Of a DNA stretch of 64,000 nucleotides, positions 31,590 to 44,180 are shown piece after piece (position 1 is the first letter of the stretch; every line of letters begins with the position of its first letter). The DNA is from Ypsolopha sequella (lineage: Eukaryota; Arthropoda; Insecta; Lepidoptera; Ypsolophidae). Where the stretch lies: positions 251,001 through 315,000 of the forward strand of contig CAKOHE010000090.1 of assembly GCA_934047225.1 (NCBI GenBank), read 5' to 3'. The notes beneath the pieces were generated by a model. The model worked only from the letters and a program-made list of their open reading frames with translations. It made no database searches and was not told where the DNA came from. Made by a program: the position numbers and the translations under genes.

Positions 31590-34500
31590 GTCATGGAAAA
31601 GCGGTTTGGGGATCAGATATTTTTATACCGTCAACGAAGTGCTGTCAAGAAGTCTCAAGGTGAAGTCTCATACCAAGTTCAGAGTATTGTTACGGGGCGG
31701 GTTTTCTTTGCTTCAATAGTAATTTTGTTTTCGGAACTTGCGATTAAAATACGGAATGTGTCAATCTATCTGTTCGTTTGACCACGGGGTCATTTCGCGT
31801 TCGCGTTAGCTTTTAGGTGGCGGTATGCCCTTTTATCGTAAATAGATTCGGTTATGGTCAATAGTTTTTGACTTTTCCGACTCGGAGATTGACACAGACG
31901 CGGTTGAATTCGTATAGGGTGAACGAGGAACGAGCTAGATTCCGCGATATGTAAGGGTTCGATAATCGTCTTTTCAAGTTCCGAAATTAAAGTACGTACT
32001 CAAATAATGTAGTAGTGCATAGGTCGATTCAGGGGTTGATGGGGAGGGCAGGGAGTATGGTCTCTTCTTAGTAATGCCGGACGTGGAAACGGGAAGATGT
32101 ACCAGGGTGACAATGTGGCATAGGGCTAGTCGCTGGGAAATCTTGAAGAGTCAGGCAGGGATCTTACAGAGTGGAAGTCGCACTGGGCTAAATTCGGGTC
32201 ACCTATTGGTGTGAACGACAGAATTTAGTTTTAACCTCCTCTGGAGGGAGCAAGCGTCTGGGATGGCCTTGCGCCAGTTTTACATACTGGAAACACATCC
32301 TCCATGAAAGGCGATGTTTATGGCAAAGCGTCCGTGCCGTGAAGAGGTTGCGATTTGTTCTAACCTTTGTCATCTGACTGAGCTGGTCATGGTCTCATAT
32401 CTATATATTTATATATACACATGAACATATAGGCTATCCCAGCCAGCGGGGTGACGTCCTTTTTACCTACTGTATCACCCCCTGTCTGAGTAGGGCAAAG
32501 TTTTAGGGTGTTAGGCACACACAGGGGTTCCAACTTGCCCCGCGTCTTTCTGTCGATTAGTTGAGGGGTTGTATGGTGTTTGCTAGCACAATATACAACC
32601 ACACACACGTTTAATTGTAAATGTGAGGTGACGGACCTCTAGCCTTGAAATCCACACATTTGAAAGCCTAGGAATACTTGATTTTAGGGCCAAATGTTAG
32701 GCAGGTAAATTCTAAAATAAAGTCTACTGTTAGGGTATTAATAATTTATTTTTGAGAAATTATACATAGTGGGAGGTATCAGGTAACCTTCATCATTGTT
32801 TAGGAAAAATAGGTCAGTAAATTTAGGTTGGTTTAGGTTATAAGGTTCCAAGTACATAGGGATCTCTGAAAATTATATTTTAGTGGTTCAGGAATAAGTA
32901 TTAGAAAACATTTGAGTTTCACCACTTAAGGATCTCTAAATATGATGTACTTACTTAGGTATTTCTTTTAAGAAATAAGGAGGCTTGAGTTTGGCACAAG
33001 AATATGCCTAAATAATAGAGAAAGCATACATAAGTCTTGATTTTGAATTCATGTTGATGAAATGTATTCTGGACTACAAAAGGTCATAACTGTGGTACCT
33101 ACCAAACCCTTCTTAAGGTCAGTTCTTAGTGAAAACTAAATTGAAATAATTTGAATCTATATTTATCAATAAATAAGAACCTTTTACGTAGGTACCTATC
33201 AAATCAAATAATCTGATTGTAGGAGTCCAAAAATAGAGTGCAGTGACTTGACGGCATTGTTTGGTTAGTACTTACTATCCAGAAGAAAGTTCTTAGGTGA
33301 AATAAGAAATAGCTTTGATTTTAATACCCATTTGACTGTTAAATTATTTACTTACTGTGGAAATAGCTCTGGGAGATTTTATTCAAGAAATAAGAATAAT
33401 TTCAATCTTTATCAATATTCAATAAACTTAAAATACAAATGATGTATTTGTTTGCATAAAAGTTTTCCATTGTCTGGCAAACAAGGCCTTAACTATTACT
33501 ATACACCAAATATGGGGTAGTAAAAGTTGTATCTTCATCATTGGAAATAAATAAATACATCTATGGAACAAAAACTAAGTTCTATTAGTATTATTATTAC
33601 TACTTTACCTAGAGCAGGTTTCTCAATCAAAAGTACTTACTTATATTGAAATTATTCTATTCAGTAATTATAAAATTGACTACATAAATGGCTGTGATTT
33701 GTGAAGGATTGAAAGGAATTCTTACCCATCATTTACAATTATATAAAGATAAAACTACTAGTAAAAAGTAGCTAGTTGCCTATTAAATTCATTTATATAA
33801 AGGTAATTTATATTGGCTAATTTTCATGTAAGGGGTTCATTAAATGAAACCTATGTACACATGAATGAAGGTACGGTAATTAGGTAACTGGTATTGAGTC
33901 TGGTAATGGTATAAAAAGATGTCCATATGATGAATTGTGTCTTTGGTATGATTAAGACACGTGCTGATGGATTCAACATCTTTTCTAATTTATTTTTAGT
34001 AAATTATCTTTATAATATTTTATAAAACATGTACCTTAATTCAAAGAACTAAGTTTCATTTAAAACAAACAACCGTCTAACTTTGATACTATGGTTTTGT
34101 TCGTACTATATTATGAACTTTACATCTCTAGTTTGGAAAGCCAATGTTAATTACTGTACATTATATTTGCTGAGAAATGCCTAAATGAGATTAAATAAAA
34201 CACCAGTTATTCTAAAATATATTCAACCAAATATTTTTCATAAATTACAGCTGTTATGTCACCTCAAAGTTCTTTTAACTTTAATTCCTCAGCTAGAGAT
34301 CACTCTTTAGCAATCTAACCTTCTCAAGACACTAAAAGTTAATAGTGCTAGGGACTAAAATTGTTTCTGAGAGCAATCATATATTGTACTTAAAAGACAG
34401 ACAGATAAACACTCTTTATTTGGATTCATGCTCATAAGTTTTGAAGTTTGAACTCTTAAATTAATCTTTCAGTATAATGTGGACTACTGATGAGAGCACA

Positions 34501-35049
34501 GCCCTTAAATATTATTTCAAGTTAATGTTTATTCATTCAATAAAGTGAAGTCTCCTGGCTAGAGCACAGCTCTTAAATTGCTTCAAGTTAACGTTTGTTT
34601 ATGATTGATAATAGGTAGTTATTATTATAACAGAATACAACTTTTATTAAGGGTTTGTCTAGCTAACTTCATCTCTGAATCACTTTAAAGAATCTAGGTT
34701 ACTACTTAAGGCACGACATAAGGTTCTACTCTGACGATCACACTTTGGCCATATATCTGTTAAAATCATTTCTATTAAGCACCAAACGTTAAGCTATGTA
34801 GGTTGTACGTGGGTTGTTATTGGAATTTCGTTCAGTATGAGCAGTAATGGTTATACAGGAGGTTTTAGTACAACCTACTTCGTTTGTGTTGTGTTGAAGT
34901 GGTCTTAATAAAACCCTGTGGAACATAAATAATTTGCCCAGCTATGATATCTTGTCCGAAGGCTGTGATAAAGTGTAGCTGTTGCTTAAATATGACTGTA
35001 ACCCTTAAGGCGATTACCATCGCCAAATTAGCAGCTCGATATTTGTCAC
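31590..35049. other. No recognised gene
   Basis: About 3.5 kb of moderately AT-rich, mostly unique DNA. A diverged direct repeat (GAGCACAGC...CTTCAAGTTAA) occurs at about 34495 and 34563. No sustained frame or known repeat was found. Confidence 0.4.
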
Positions 35050-35133
35050 TACAAATATCAACGGAAACGACATTGAAATAACGTTCATATCAGCGCGCAA
35101 TGCATAGTGGCTGTTACGACGCTCGCTGCGTCC
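35050..35133 (+). repeat. Dispersed repeat 2, copy 1
   Basis: ACAAATATCAACGGAAACGA, then CATTGAAATAACGTTCA and AGTGGCTGTTAC, matches the reverse complement of 48551-48638 with a handful of changes. Confidence 0.75.
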
Positions 35134-36438
35134 TTGAGAGGGCGAAATATAAGAAAATTATACTTTTCACTTGGTCGTGATTACTCGATTGAATAATCTT
35201 ATGTTATGTTTATAGCTATAAAGTTTATCTATTTATCAAAGCATAAATTAATTCAATCGGCCAAGCCACTCAGGAGCAGTAGGGAATTTGAGGTCAAAAA
35301 ACACCACTCAGTAAAAAAAAAAAAAAACATGTAGAAGTTTTGGTGGTATGAAAAAAAAAATGTTGCATATGTTGTCTAAGAGTTGATTATTCATAATACA
35401 TTTTTTCATTATTTTTGGTTTGGCCATAAACGAGGAGTAGGCTTTAGAAAGTACCCATTTGGCAATAGTAAGGCCCTTAAACTGTGTTTTATTTATTTTA
35501 TAAGCAAGGATTTCTTATTTGCACATGTGTGTTTGTTGCATGACTAGTAAATGCAAAAGGTTTTATGTGATATGTGATTTAAAAATTGTGTCACTGATTT
35601 TAAAAGTGCAGCTGCTGAAATTTCTAATAGAAATCACATATCTGTACTAATAAGTAAGTTCAGCAGTGTTTTGTATCATAATTGTTAGAAAATCAGTGTT
35701 TGAAATTGTATGAATGTGCAGTAGGAAGGTATTCTTATAAAAATTGTTGACATATTTCTGAATTTCCTTAAAACTGATTCCTCTGATTTGTATTTGTGTG
35801 TATGTGAACTCCATCTCTTGGTTTGAATTTTTGTGAGTCACTTCTATGCAACACTATGTAATGATACACCTTTATTAGTTAATAACTTTCCCATTAGATG
35901 GCTGTACTTGTCTAATTCTCTTCTCCCATTTTCTTTTGAATATGCATCCTACCAATATTTTTTTTTTTTACTTTTTGCTGAATTGTGTGACTGAACATTG
36001 TTCTTAAGTTTACCTACACAGATTGACATCTCGTAACATTTTTTTTTATTATTGACGATCAATGATCTTCCAGCCCTAGATATCTTACTCCATATATAGA
36101 CAGTTGAAAATCATGGCCCAAGTTTGTGATTACAACTATACATCGAAACAAAACAATAATAACATAAAAGCCAAGTAAGGATGTTTCGTTAATAGACCTT
36201 GTCCGCTCTAGCATAAGATTTGTTTTCCACGATCGATGTAAGCAGAAATTCTATTTTGCTTCCGTAGCTCACAAAAAGTCGTAAAACCATATCGACCAGC
36301 CAGCGAATATAGAGCTCAATGTTCATTATTTTTATATCTTTCACCTTTATGCTAATGCATTAAGGTAGAAAACGGATTGCATCATATTGTCGATTTACGG
36401 CGTATTATTGTTGAAACAGGCAAAGTTAGTTTTAGGAC

Positions 36439-36447
36439 TATAAAAGG
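36439..36447 (+). promoter_or_regulatory. TATAAAAGG box
   Basis: A textbook TATA box. About 35 bp downstream is ATGACGATGATGACGGAACA, and after 17 codons AAG/GTATGT, a plausible splice donor. No downstream exon could be recognised, so the gene, if any, is unknown. Confidence 0.35.
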
Positions 36448-37192
36448 AATGGAGTCGCGCTTCGTTTATTTTAGCCACTGATGACGATGATGACGGAACA
36501 AAGAAGATGTAATTTATTATTTATATTTAAGGTATGTACTACATACAAACAATCATACATAAATAAATATAGGTTTGTATATATTTATGTATGTATGATT
36601 GTTTGAATGTAATATGAATGCATGTAGCTTTTAGCTATGTGGACATATAATATATTTGTTTAATATAACCAGAGTTTGTGTACCCTGGATCGAAGCAGGT
36701 TTATTCATTTGTACTTGTCACTAGAGGGCGCTGCAAAAGTAACTCATTAATATAAAATAAACTAAAATATTGGAATAGATAGGAGCTTGATATATCACAC
36801 AAATGTTATGAAATATTATTAGATACATCATTCGGGAAGAATAACCACTGGATGGATTTCTATACAGTTTTCAATGTCAATTAGTGGTTTTTTCAGAAAA
36901 GTTTACGTACTGTAAAACAACATACAGTAGAACGAAATAAATAACGCACTTCGGCAATATTCGGTTGTAAGTATAAAAAGCTACCTAAAAAGATATTGTA
37001 TTGGTTCTAAATCAATGCAATATCTTGTAAACGTATTTACAAAGAATTGCTAATATTACCGAGAAGCATTGTTTATTTTGTACTACTGTGAAATTTACAT
37101 TTCATAAAAAATATTTAACATGTATTGTGAATCTTACGTCATCAAAAGAAATAAAACCGAAATTGTGACACAAAAACTTATTTATTAGATAA

Positions 37193-37381
37193 TTAAGTGC
37201 CTTGGCACAAATTTAACTTATTATATACTTGTCTTTTTGAAGTGTACTTTTTTTCAACATTATCTTTTTTGCATATGTAATGTAGACGGACATCGACAAA
37301 CTTTTCAATTACAGCCTTAGTCAAATCATACACATGATTAAACTGATCTTTGGTGTGGGCATCAATTTTTAAACCATTCAT
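37193..37381 (-). pseudogene. Possible transposase C-terminal fragment
   Basis: A 62-codon frame containing HVYDLTKAVIEKFVDVRLHY ends at 37193. It is followed by AATAAA-like sequence (TAATAAATAAG) a few bases on. The xxIxKFVxxRLHxxxK pattern resembles the extreme C-terminus of some insect cut-and-paste transposases. Its location inside the 22-bp inverted repeats fits. No upstream coding part was recognised. Assignment is weak. Confidence 0.35.
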
Positions 37382-37611
37382 TATACTTTAAACCCGGAGT
37401 CTTTACCACCAACCGTTAATGAGGTATGTATGGTAAACCAAAATTTTTCCAAAAAAAAAATCCATTTTCGTTTTTTTGAATATTTTGTGTATAAATCTCG
37501 TTAATACCTTTTCTTAAATTACCATGAATATGGGTCTAGCTTCAGCCGTTTAGGAGATATGGGGCGTTGAAGTTTTGATATAAATTTGATATATTTGTTG
37601 GCACATACCTA

Positions 37612-37935
37612 GTGTGATGGTCCTAGTGTCAGAACTGCCAGGGACATTCCTACTGTCAGGAACAACCGCAATTTCAGGCACATCCCTAGTGTCGGGTACA
37701 TCCTTAGTGCCAGGCACATCACTATGAATGGCACATCCCTAATGACAGGTACATCTCTTGTGTCAGAGACATCACTATTTCAAAGTCAAATAATGCAAAG
37801 CACATCTCTAATGTCATGGGCATCACTACAAACTCGGGGACATCATTATTTCGAATTCAAAAATAACAAGGCCCATCCCTAGTGTCAGGGACTTAACTAT
37901 GCCAAATTCAAAGAATGTCGAAGCACATCCCTAAC
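37612..37935. repeat. Degenerate minisatellite, ~24-bp theme
   Basis: The phrase CACATCCCTAGTGTCAGG recurs about ten times with many changes (for example CACATCACTATGAATGG, ACATCTCTTGTGTCAGAG, CACATCTCTAATGTCATG). Spacing is irregular at 20-65 bp. It has no sustained reading frame. Confidence 0.7.
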
Positions 37936-38600
37936 GTCATAGTATCGGATGGTTTTCAAAATAAACATATGAATTTCATACTAATTTACTAGACAAGAAA
38001 AACTTACTGGAAACTTGAAATAGCTCTCCAGGATGAAATACTTACATAACATTAAATCAAAGAATAAAAAGAAATATTTATAAAAGGCGACTCCATTAGA
38101 ACTTTTTGTACTATGTTCTTGTTGCTTGTCTACTTTCCTAGTTTAACGTACATGAATTGTGATGCGTATGTAAGAGATAACAACAAAGCGAATGGCTGTT
38201 CAAATTTTTTCCGTTAAAACACCGAAATATTTACGATTTTAGTATAATTTATTATATTTAAGCATATTTCTATAACTTTGATGTAATAAAAGGTAGTAAA
38301 TACTGAATAATCACCAAAAATATGAGATGCCATCTCTTTTTCACTGCGTTATGGTGTCGTTTTTACACTTTTTTAGGCAACAATTTAGCGTGTTGTGTCA
38401 CGCGGGGTCACGCGCTGTCTGAACGACAATCCCACTCCTCAACTGTATTGAGTGGGTTTGTACGGGGCCACTTTTGGCGCGCTGTCGCATAATCTAGGGC
38501 TGGAAGATCATTGTAACTACGTAATAAGCAGTACATATACCTTTTGATTATGTTTTAGCCCAATTCAATCTCGTAGCAACCAATTTAAAGTAACTTTAAT

Positions 38601-38974
38601 CAGAGCCGGATTCAGTATTCTCTGTAAGTACCCCGTACTACTTAGAGTTGGGGCCCCTTCCTTCCTTTGTCTCTAATAGGTTAACAAAAAAAAACTGTCG
38701 GTGTAAAATTCACTTATTCGGTACCTAATTAAAGTGTAAATTAAATGTTATTCAACATCAAACTTAATTTCACATATTTATTTTCAGTTTAAATTATCAC
38801 AATTTAGTATAAAACTTTCTGTAAAAATACTTTTAATTACTTTTATATTTGTATAGTTGTTGGTCTCGATTGAATTCTATGGTATTTGAAAATGTGGGTA
38901 CTTATTTTTTGGGGTCCCTTTCAGTGGGCCCCAGGGCTGTAGCCCCAATTTCCCCTCCCCTTAGTTCGGCTCTG
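38601..38974. mobile_element. hAT-like MITE
   Basis: Ends CAGAGCCGGATTCAG and, in reverse complement, CAGAGCCGAACTAAG share CAGAGCCG. A CAGnG start is usual for hAT elements. Flanks CTTTAATC and CTTTAAAA agree at six of eight bases, compatible with an aged 8-bp duplication. The 374-bp body includes GGGGCCCC-rich subterminal sequence and no gene. Confidence 0.6.
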
Positions 38975-41900
38975 CTTTAAAATAAATTTTAATGGAATCA
39001 AAACCTAATAATTCGTAATATATCGTAATTAAATTATGACATAAAACTCCCTATAAAATATTATATAGACCTTTTATCCAGAAGTAAAGGACAACAATTC
39101 TCTCCGATGCAATAGGATTGATCAACTTTCAATAACAAAACAGCGCTTCAGGGGAGCGGACTCCATACAAATAAACGCTCACGAACTAGCTATTGCCGCA
39201 AAATCCTATTACTATTTTGAAGTGCGTACCCAGACCAATTTGTACAGAAAGTTTTTGAGGCCTAAATCAGTCCCGTGTCCCTGCAGAATGAAAATCTCTG
39301 GTTTCAAAAAGCAGCTTCTGTCACTCATTTCTCCGCCGTAAAATTGAGACAATCTAGAAAAGCAATCGTAAAAAATTATGCAAAAACATGATAAAAGAAA
39401 TACACAAAAATCATCATCTATAAACATCGAGATCCATACCGCCAACAAGTTAAATGCAATGTTCAATGCGTCGTCTTAAGGCGACGGTGTCCGCATTCTC
39501 TGAATAAATGATAGGTATGTCTCTATATCGTGAACGCACCGCGCCACCGAACAGTGATAAAACGACACGCTATGACTGCAGTGCGAGTGAGACAAGTGTA
39601 TAAGGTAGATCCGTTCGACTAGGCCACAGACAGAGCACTCGCGTGTACCGGATTGATACCATAACATATTTCCTATTTTTCATAAACTCAGACAGATATT
39701 TCTACGTAAAGTCACCTTTCTTTACCCTATGTGATCCTAGGAAAACCAGCATTTCAGATAGTTTTTCTTTCTTAGCCGCCAGACAAATAGCGACACTACC
39801 TCAATCGCCTTAAGTCCAAACGAGCAACCATACCACGTGACCATACATTTGTGTTTGAAAATACACCGACTAATAAAAATGTAAAAATTTTTTTACATTC
39901 GACTGATGACGGCCCCATACCGAGGGCCGAAATAATATCGAGTAATAATAATTTTTTTAATTGTTTTAATAACAGTATTAATAAAAAACCGACTAATAAA
40001 GCAACTTCAATCCATCGTAATCCCAACGTAAGCTAGCATCGTCTGCAAAAACAGAACAGTTTCAACACTTAAATTTAGCGCTGCCTACTTTTGAACAGTC
40101 TTTTCATATAATAGTGACTGCCCTTTTGGTACCTAAACGTTCAACCATTGATATGCAGCGCTTTTTCGCTTTATGAACCTAATCTGTGTGTTGTTTGTTT
40201 CATTGTTTGTTTGTTAATGTTTTTTGTAATGGACGCCATACACCGGTATTGCTGAAAAAAGTGATTAAGTAATTGAAATAAAACGATAATGCAAGATAAA
40301 GATAAAACAAAGCAAGTGGATATTACTACAAAATTCAGTCGTAAAATTACCCCACAAGGTTTGTACAAATAATTGTTTAAACGCATCCAACAAGAATCTG
40401 CTTGGAAGTTATTTGATTTAAGTAAATTTTTATCATATTAAGAAATCAAAGCTTTTGATCATTGATATCTTTTGATAGACATTGTTTCTGAGGGTCAACA
40501 ATTGATGTAAAATTGTTAAATATAAACTGCAAATTGTTCTTTGTCATTTGATAGACCAAATAATTTCTTTAAACCTTTCATAAATCTTTTTGATTTACAG
40601 ATGTGAGGCCTAAGGAAAACCCTTCAACATTAGATACTTAAAAATAACAGGCACGTGTGAAGGTTGTACTTCAACACTGAGATAGGTACTTTAAACTTCT
40701 AGATTAAGTTACCATATGAAGACACATGAAGGAAATCTGACTTCATAATTGACAAAACCTCAATTTCTCTTTTCAGTCTTTAGTTTTCACTCAGTTATAG
40801 TGAAATAAATATAATTTTCTCGAACTGATATATTGAAATACAAGATTAATAATACAGATACTCTAATTTTCCAGTTGTAAAAATTGTTTACTGACAACAA
40901 AATTCTCTTCCAGAACTACCATGAAACTCTAATGGATATAACGGTTGTCAATCCTCATGGCAACCCAAATTTGGTGCAATAACAATAAAGCCAGAAGCTT
41001 TCACTTTGTCATTGACCCATGGTAAGTAACTGTAATATACTTCCCGCTATTATAGACAAATATCTCTCAGTTTAGTTAAATAAATGTAGACAGTTTATAA
41101 ATACTAGTCTCCCCCTATTTACCAATTCTCTTACTGCAGTACCAAACTTTTTATAGCTTATGTGTACCCACTGACCTTTCATAATTTAAATCAGTCATGG
41201 AAAATAAATTAGTTTTTATTAAAATTCAATGACAAAGTGTTCATATATTTTGAAGTATTGACCCTGTAATACTGAGTGAAAACTAAAATTATAATACTGA
41301 GTGAAAACTAAAATTGACCTTATTCGTAATTCATTAAATTTTTCAGGCTTAAGGCTTCAAACAAGGAAAGTCCTTCACTGAACCCCGGACAAACCCTTCC
41401 TTCAACCAACGAAGCCAATGACTCAACCAAGTCTTGCTTCTACCGCCCGTGCATTATACTGAAGACTGCCTTATGGTATAAAAGAAGTGGACGTCCATCA
41501 TTTACATTAGTTCTCTACTTAAAGCACAACAAAAGTTCTACCAACCATGGTTCATTACTAAATTGCTTCTATCTTTATTCCGGAAAAAGATTGTGACCTT
41601 AAGGGCCACATTTCTGTAACAAACCACCTCCACAAAAATACAGAACATTTGAAATAACCTAATTAATGGATACTGGGAAACGGCACCACCAGATTGTACC
41701 CCTCCAAACTGAAGTGAAACTGAAACTGAACCTATTTACTATCTACTCACATAACTTGCATCCCTCCCAAATTACATTAACTACTTCTATTGGATTGTCT
41801 GTTAAAACGCGCGTTCTCCTTGACCGCCGCAGTCTATATGTGTAAAGATTCAAACCATCGCATAGATTGCAGTAAACGCAGAACGCTGAACGTGATACGT

Positions 41901-42057
41901 AGAACGCAGAACGTGATACATAAAGCACGTGTGACAAAGTGCCCCATAGAATTAACAGGGTTAAAAATTATGATCACACAAAAAAAAATTAGAGATGTGC
42001 ACTTTCTGTCCTAGCTGGTGACAGAGGGTACGCTGCGCTGGCGCGGCTCGGCGTCAC
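38975..42057. other. No recognised gene
   Basis: Unique-looking AT-rich DNA. Two tandem copies of a 24-bp word (ATAATACTGAGTGAAAACTA plus four bases) occur near 41268-41316, and a short duplicated CGCAGAACG motif near 41880. Small frames at 39212-40386 show no motif. Confidence 0.4.
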
Positions 42058-44150
42058 TATATAAACCCCGGATGAGCCCACGCACCTCGCATTTGGGCGA
42101 CATCACGGCACGTGAGTACTTTCTTTTATTTACGTGATTACTCCGCATGACTTATGCCTCAAGTTGAATCGCCGCCATTTTGTTGTAACCGCGTGGCGAT
42201 TAAGAAGTTTCCTGAAGATTTTCTTTGTCAATCTAATGGCCCCAGATCCTTTAAAGATATTACAAAACCCATGAAAGGGATATTAGGATAAAGGTCTGAT
42301 ATGTTTTTTTCAAAACTAGGAGTCGACCTCGTGTTTTAACCAGATATATCCAGTATCGTAATGCTGTTTCCTTTGTTTCAGTGAGCCGGGGGGTGCCGTG
42401 ACATTTACTTTTCGCGGCCTGCCGCTGTGTGGTGAGTACAAACTAGATAATAATTATCTTACTGACCATGTCCTTACTGCTTTATTGAAGGAGGTGAATT
42501 TTAGAATCCATCCACTGTTGAAAATGTTAAAAGACAAACCTAATTTGCGATGAAATAATACTCCCCCTTCTCATCCATCCATCGATCAGCCTGTATTCGT
42601 CTACTGCTAGACATAGGCATTTTCAAGATTTTGGCAATTTTGGCGGTCCGCCGTCATCCTCGTCCATCAAAGTCACTCCTCTAGAACCGTGCCGGGACTT
42701 CTAACCGCAACGTCTTCAGGTCGTCGGTCCTGCAGGCAAGAGGTCTGCCTACGCTTTACGCCTACGTCATAGCTTTGCTGTTCGTGGTCTCTACTAGAAC
42801 GCCTTCCTACTGCTATTAAATGTAGGTACATTTCGTTTGTTATATCACACCCTTAATAATAGTTGATCAAATTTTGCAGGCAGACAGAAGATTCTGCCAA
42901 CGGCAGCAGGCCGCGGCGCGCCCCATGCCCGCGCTCGCGGCTTCAACCGCGACGTCACCTGCAAGTCGCAACGCAGCGACGCGACGTTGATTGACGTCGC
43001 CCAGCGCCACTCCGGCCGACGCAGCTGCCGCCGCTCAACCACCGCTCAGGTTGAGCGGCCCGCAGCGGATGCGCCAAATTCAAGTTACAATACACTGACA
43101 GTAAGTTATACATATAGTCAAATAAACACCATTTCGCTTGAATAATCTTCTCATTACCAAAACATCAGAGAAAACTGGGTGCAGCTAGGTAGTGTATGGT
43201 TATTTTTCATCGGTTTGTGCGTGCTTGTGACTTATTTGAACAGTCAAAATCAAATTCAAAGTCAAATTGGTACAGACCAATATTTTAGTCTTCTAATTAA
43301 TCCTAGTTTCACGATTGACTTAATTGTGGTACAACCTTATACGTCTAAAATGTCCTAACCGGTCGGCCTCAGCTTCAGGCTTCGAGAGGCGCGCCAAACG
43401 GTTCTTCTTGCGACCGTGCCGGCGGCGGAGAGAACAAATGTATGAAGTTGTGTAGCGCCGGCCGGTCATGTGCGCTCGATCACTGGCCGGAGCCGCGCCA
43501 GTGATCGAGCGCACAGGACGAACCTATTGCCGAGCGCTTTGAGCGAGCGAGCGCGCTATAGATCCGATGCGGTCAAAGGCGCCGACGGGTGTCGTGGCAG
43601 GGCAAAGCCCGTCGCAAAAACCGCCTGGAAGCGCAGCAAGAAGCGCTGCCAGAAGCCTGAAGCTGTGGCCCTGGCGTAAGGGCGTAAGTGTATGAAGCGT
43701 GAACGAAAATTATATTTCTGGGAATAACGTTCCACTGAACTGTCTTATAATGTATTTAATATCGGTTAAGGGGGCAACAAAAATTTAGTCTTTATTCCAA
43801 ATTCCATAGTCCCCGTTATCTACACTTAAACTATAGGGACATTATAGAATCGATATGTTTTTGGTTAATCAGTGTTTTTTTTTTTTGTTACAGATTTACC
43901 GACACCGCAAAAAGGGGATCTAAAAAGGCCGACTTGCCGAAATTAAGATTCACTTTACCTTTTATTTAATTTAAAGCTTTTGAAGCTCTTAAAAGCCCTT
44001 AAAAATAGGCTTTGTTTTTGTGTTTTTTTTTACTTTGAAGCTCGTAGCAAGTGACGACTTCTTTTTTTTATACTATAGGCAGACCTTTACTTTGTTATTA
44101 TATACTTACAGATAATTTTTGCTGCAAATAAACTTTCCTTTTTCCGATTA
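42058..44150 (+). other. Candidate spliced transcription unit
   Basis: TATATAAA at 42058-42065 is followed by a short GC-rich exon ending at 42111 with donor GTGAGTAC. The next exon is 42382-42431 (acceptor TTTGTTTCAG, donor GTGAGTAC), then 42880-43100 (acceptor ATTTTGCAG, donor GTAAGTTA). The last is 43892 onward (acceptor TTTTTGTTACAG), with AATAAA near 44127. Exons 2 and 3 join in one open frame of about 90 codons, but no ATG precedes it, and GC-rich DNA gives long frames by chance. It may be a noncoding RNA or a 5' leader. I recognise no protein. A LINE fragment (about 42565-42635) sits in intron 2. Confidence 0.4.
43469..43515. repeat. Perfect 19-bp hairpin
   Basis: TGTGCGCTCGATCACTGGC at 43469-43487 is exactly inverted at 43497-43515 with a 9-bp spacer. 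It lies in a GC-rich stretch between putative exons of the candidate transcription unit. Confidence 0.95.
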
Positions 44151-44180
44151 TAGCTTTTTATTGTCAGTGGCGAGACAATA

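Larger units (their letters stand above)
36060..38513. mobile_element. Candidate 2.45-kb element with 22-bp inverted ends
   Basis: CAATGATCTTCCAGCCCTAG, plus two more matching bases, begins at 36060. Its exact reverse complement ends at 38513. A perfect 22-bp match at this distance is unlikely by chance. I found no clear target duplication, so the repeat may extend differently or the ends may have decayed. Inside are a small minus-strand frame (37193-37381), a short palindrome (36545-36605), a TATAAAAGG box (36439-36447) and a degenerate minisatellite. A transposon origin is inference. Confidence 0.5.

Noticed and set aside
31386..31594. Small SPYS-repeat frames on the minus strand
   Set aside because: Product of a purine-rich minisatellite; no start context or conservation.
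42845..43679. Small frames in GC-rich DNA (for example 43470-43679 with a Lys/Arg-rich end)
   Set aside because: Two of them start inside the same hairpin on opposite strands, and GC-rich DNA is poor in stops. No family resemblance.
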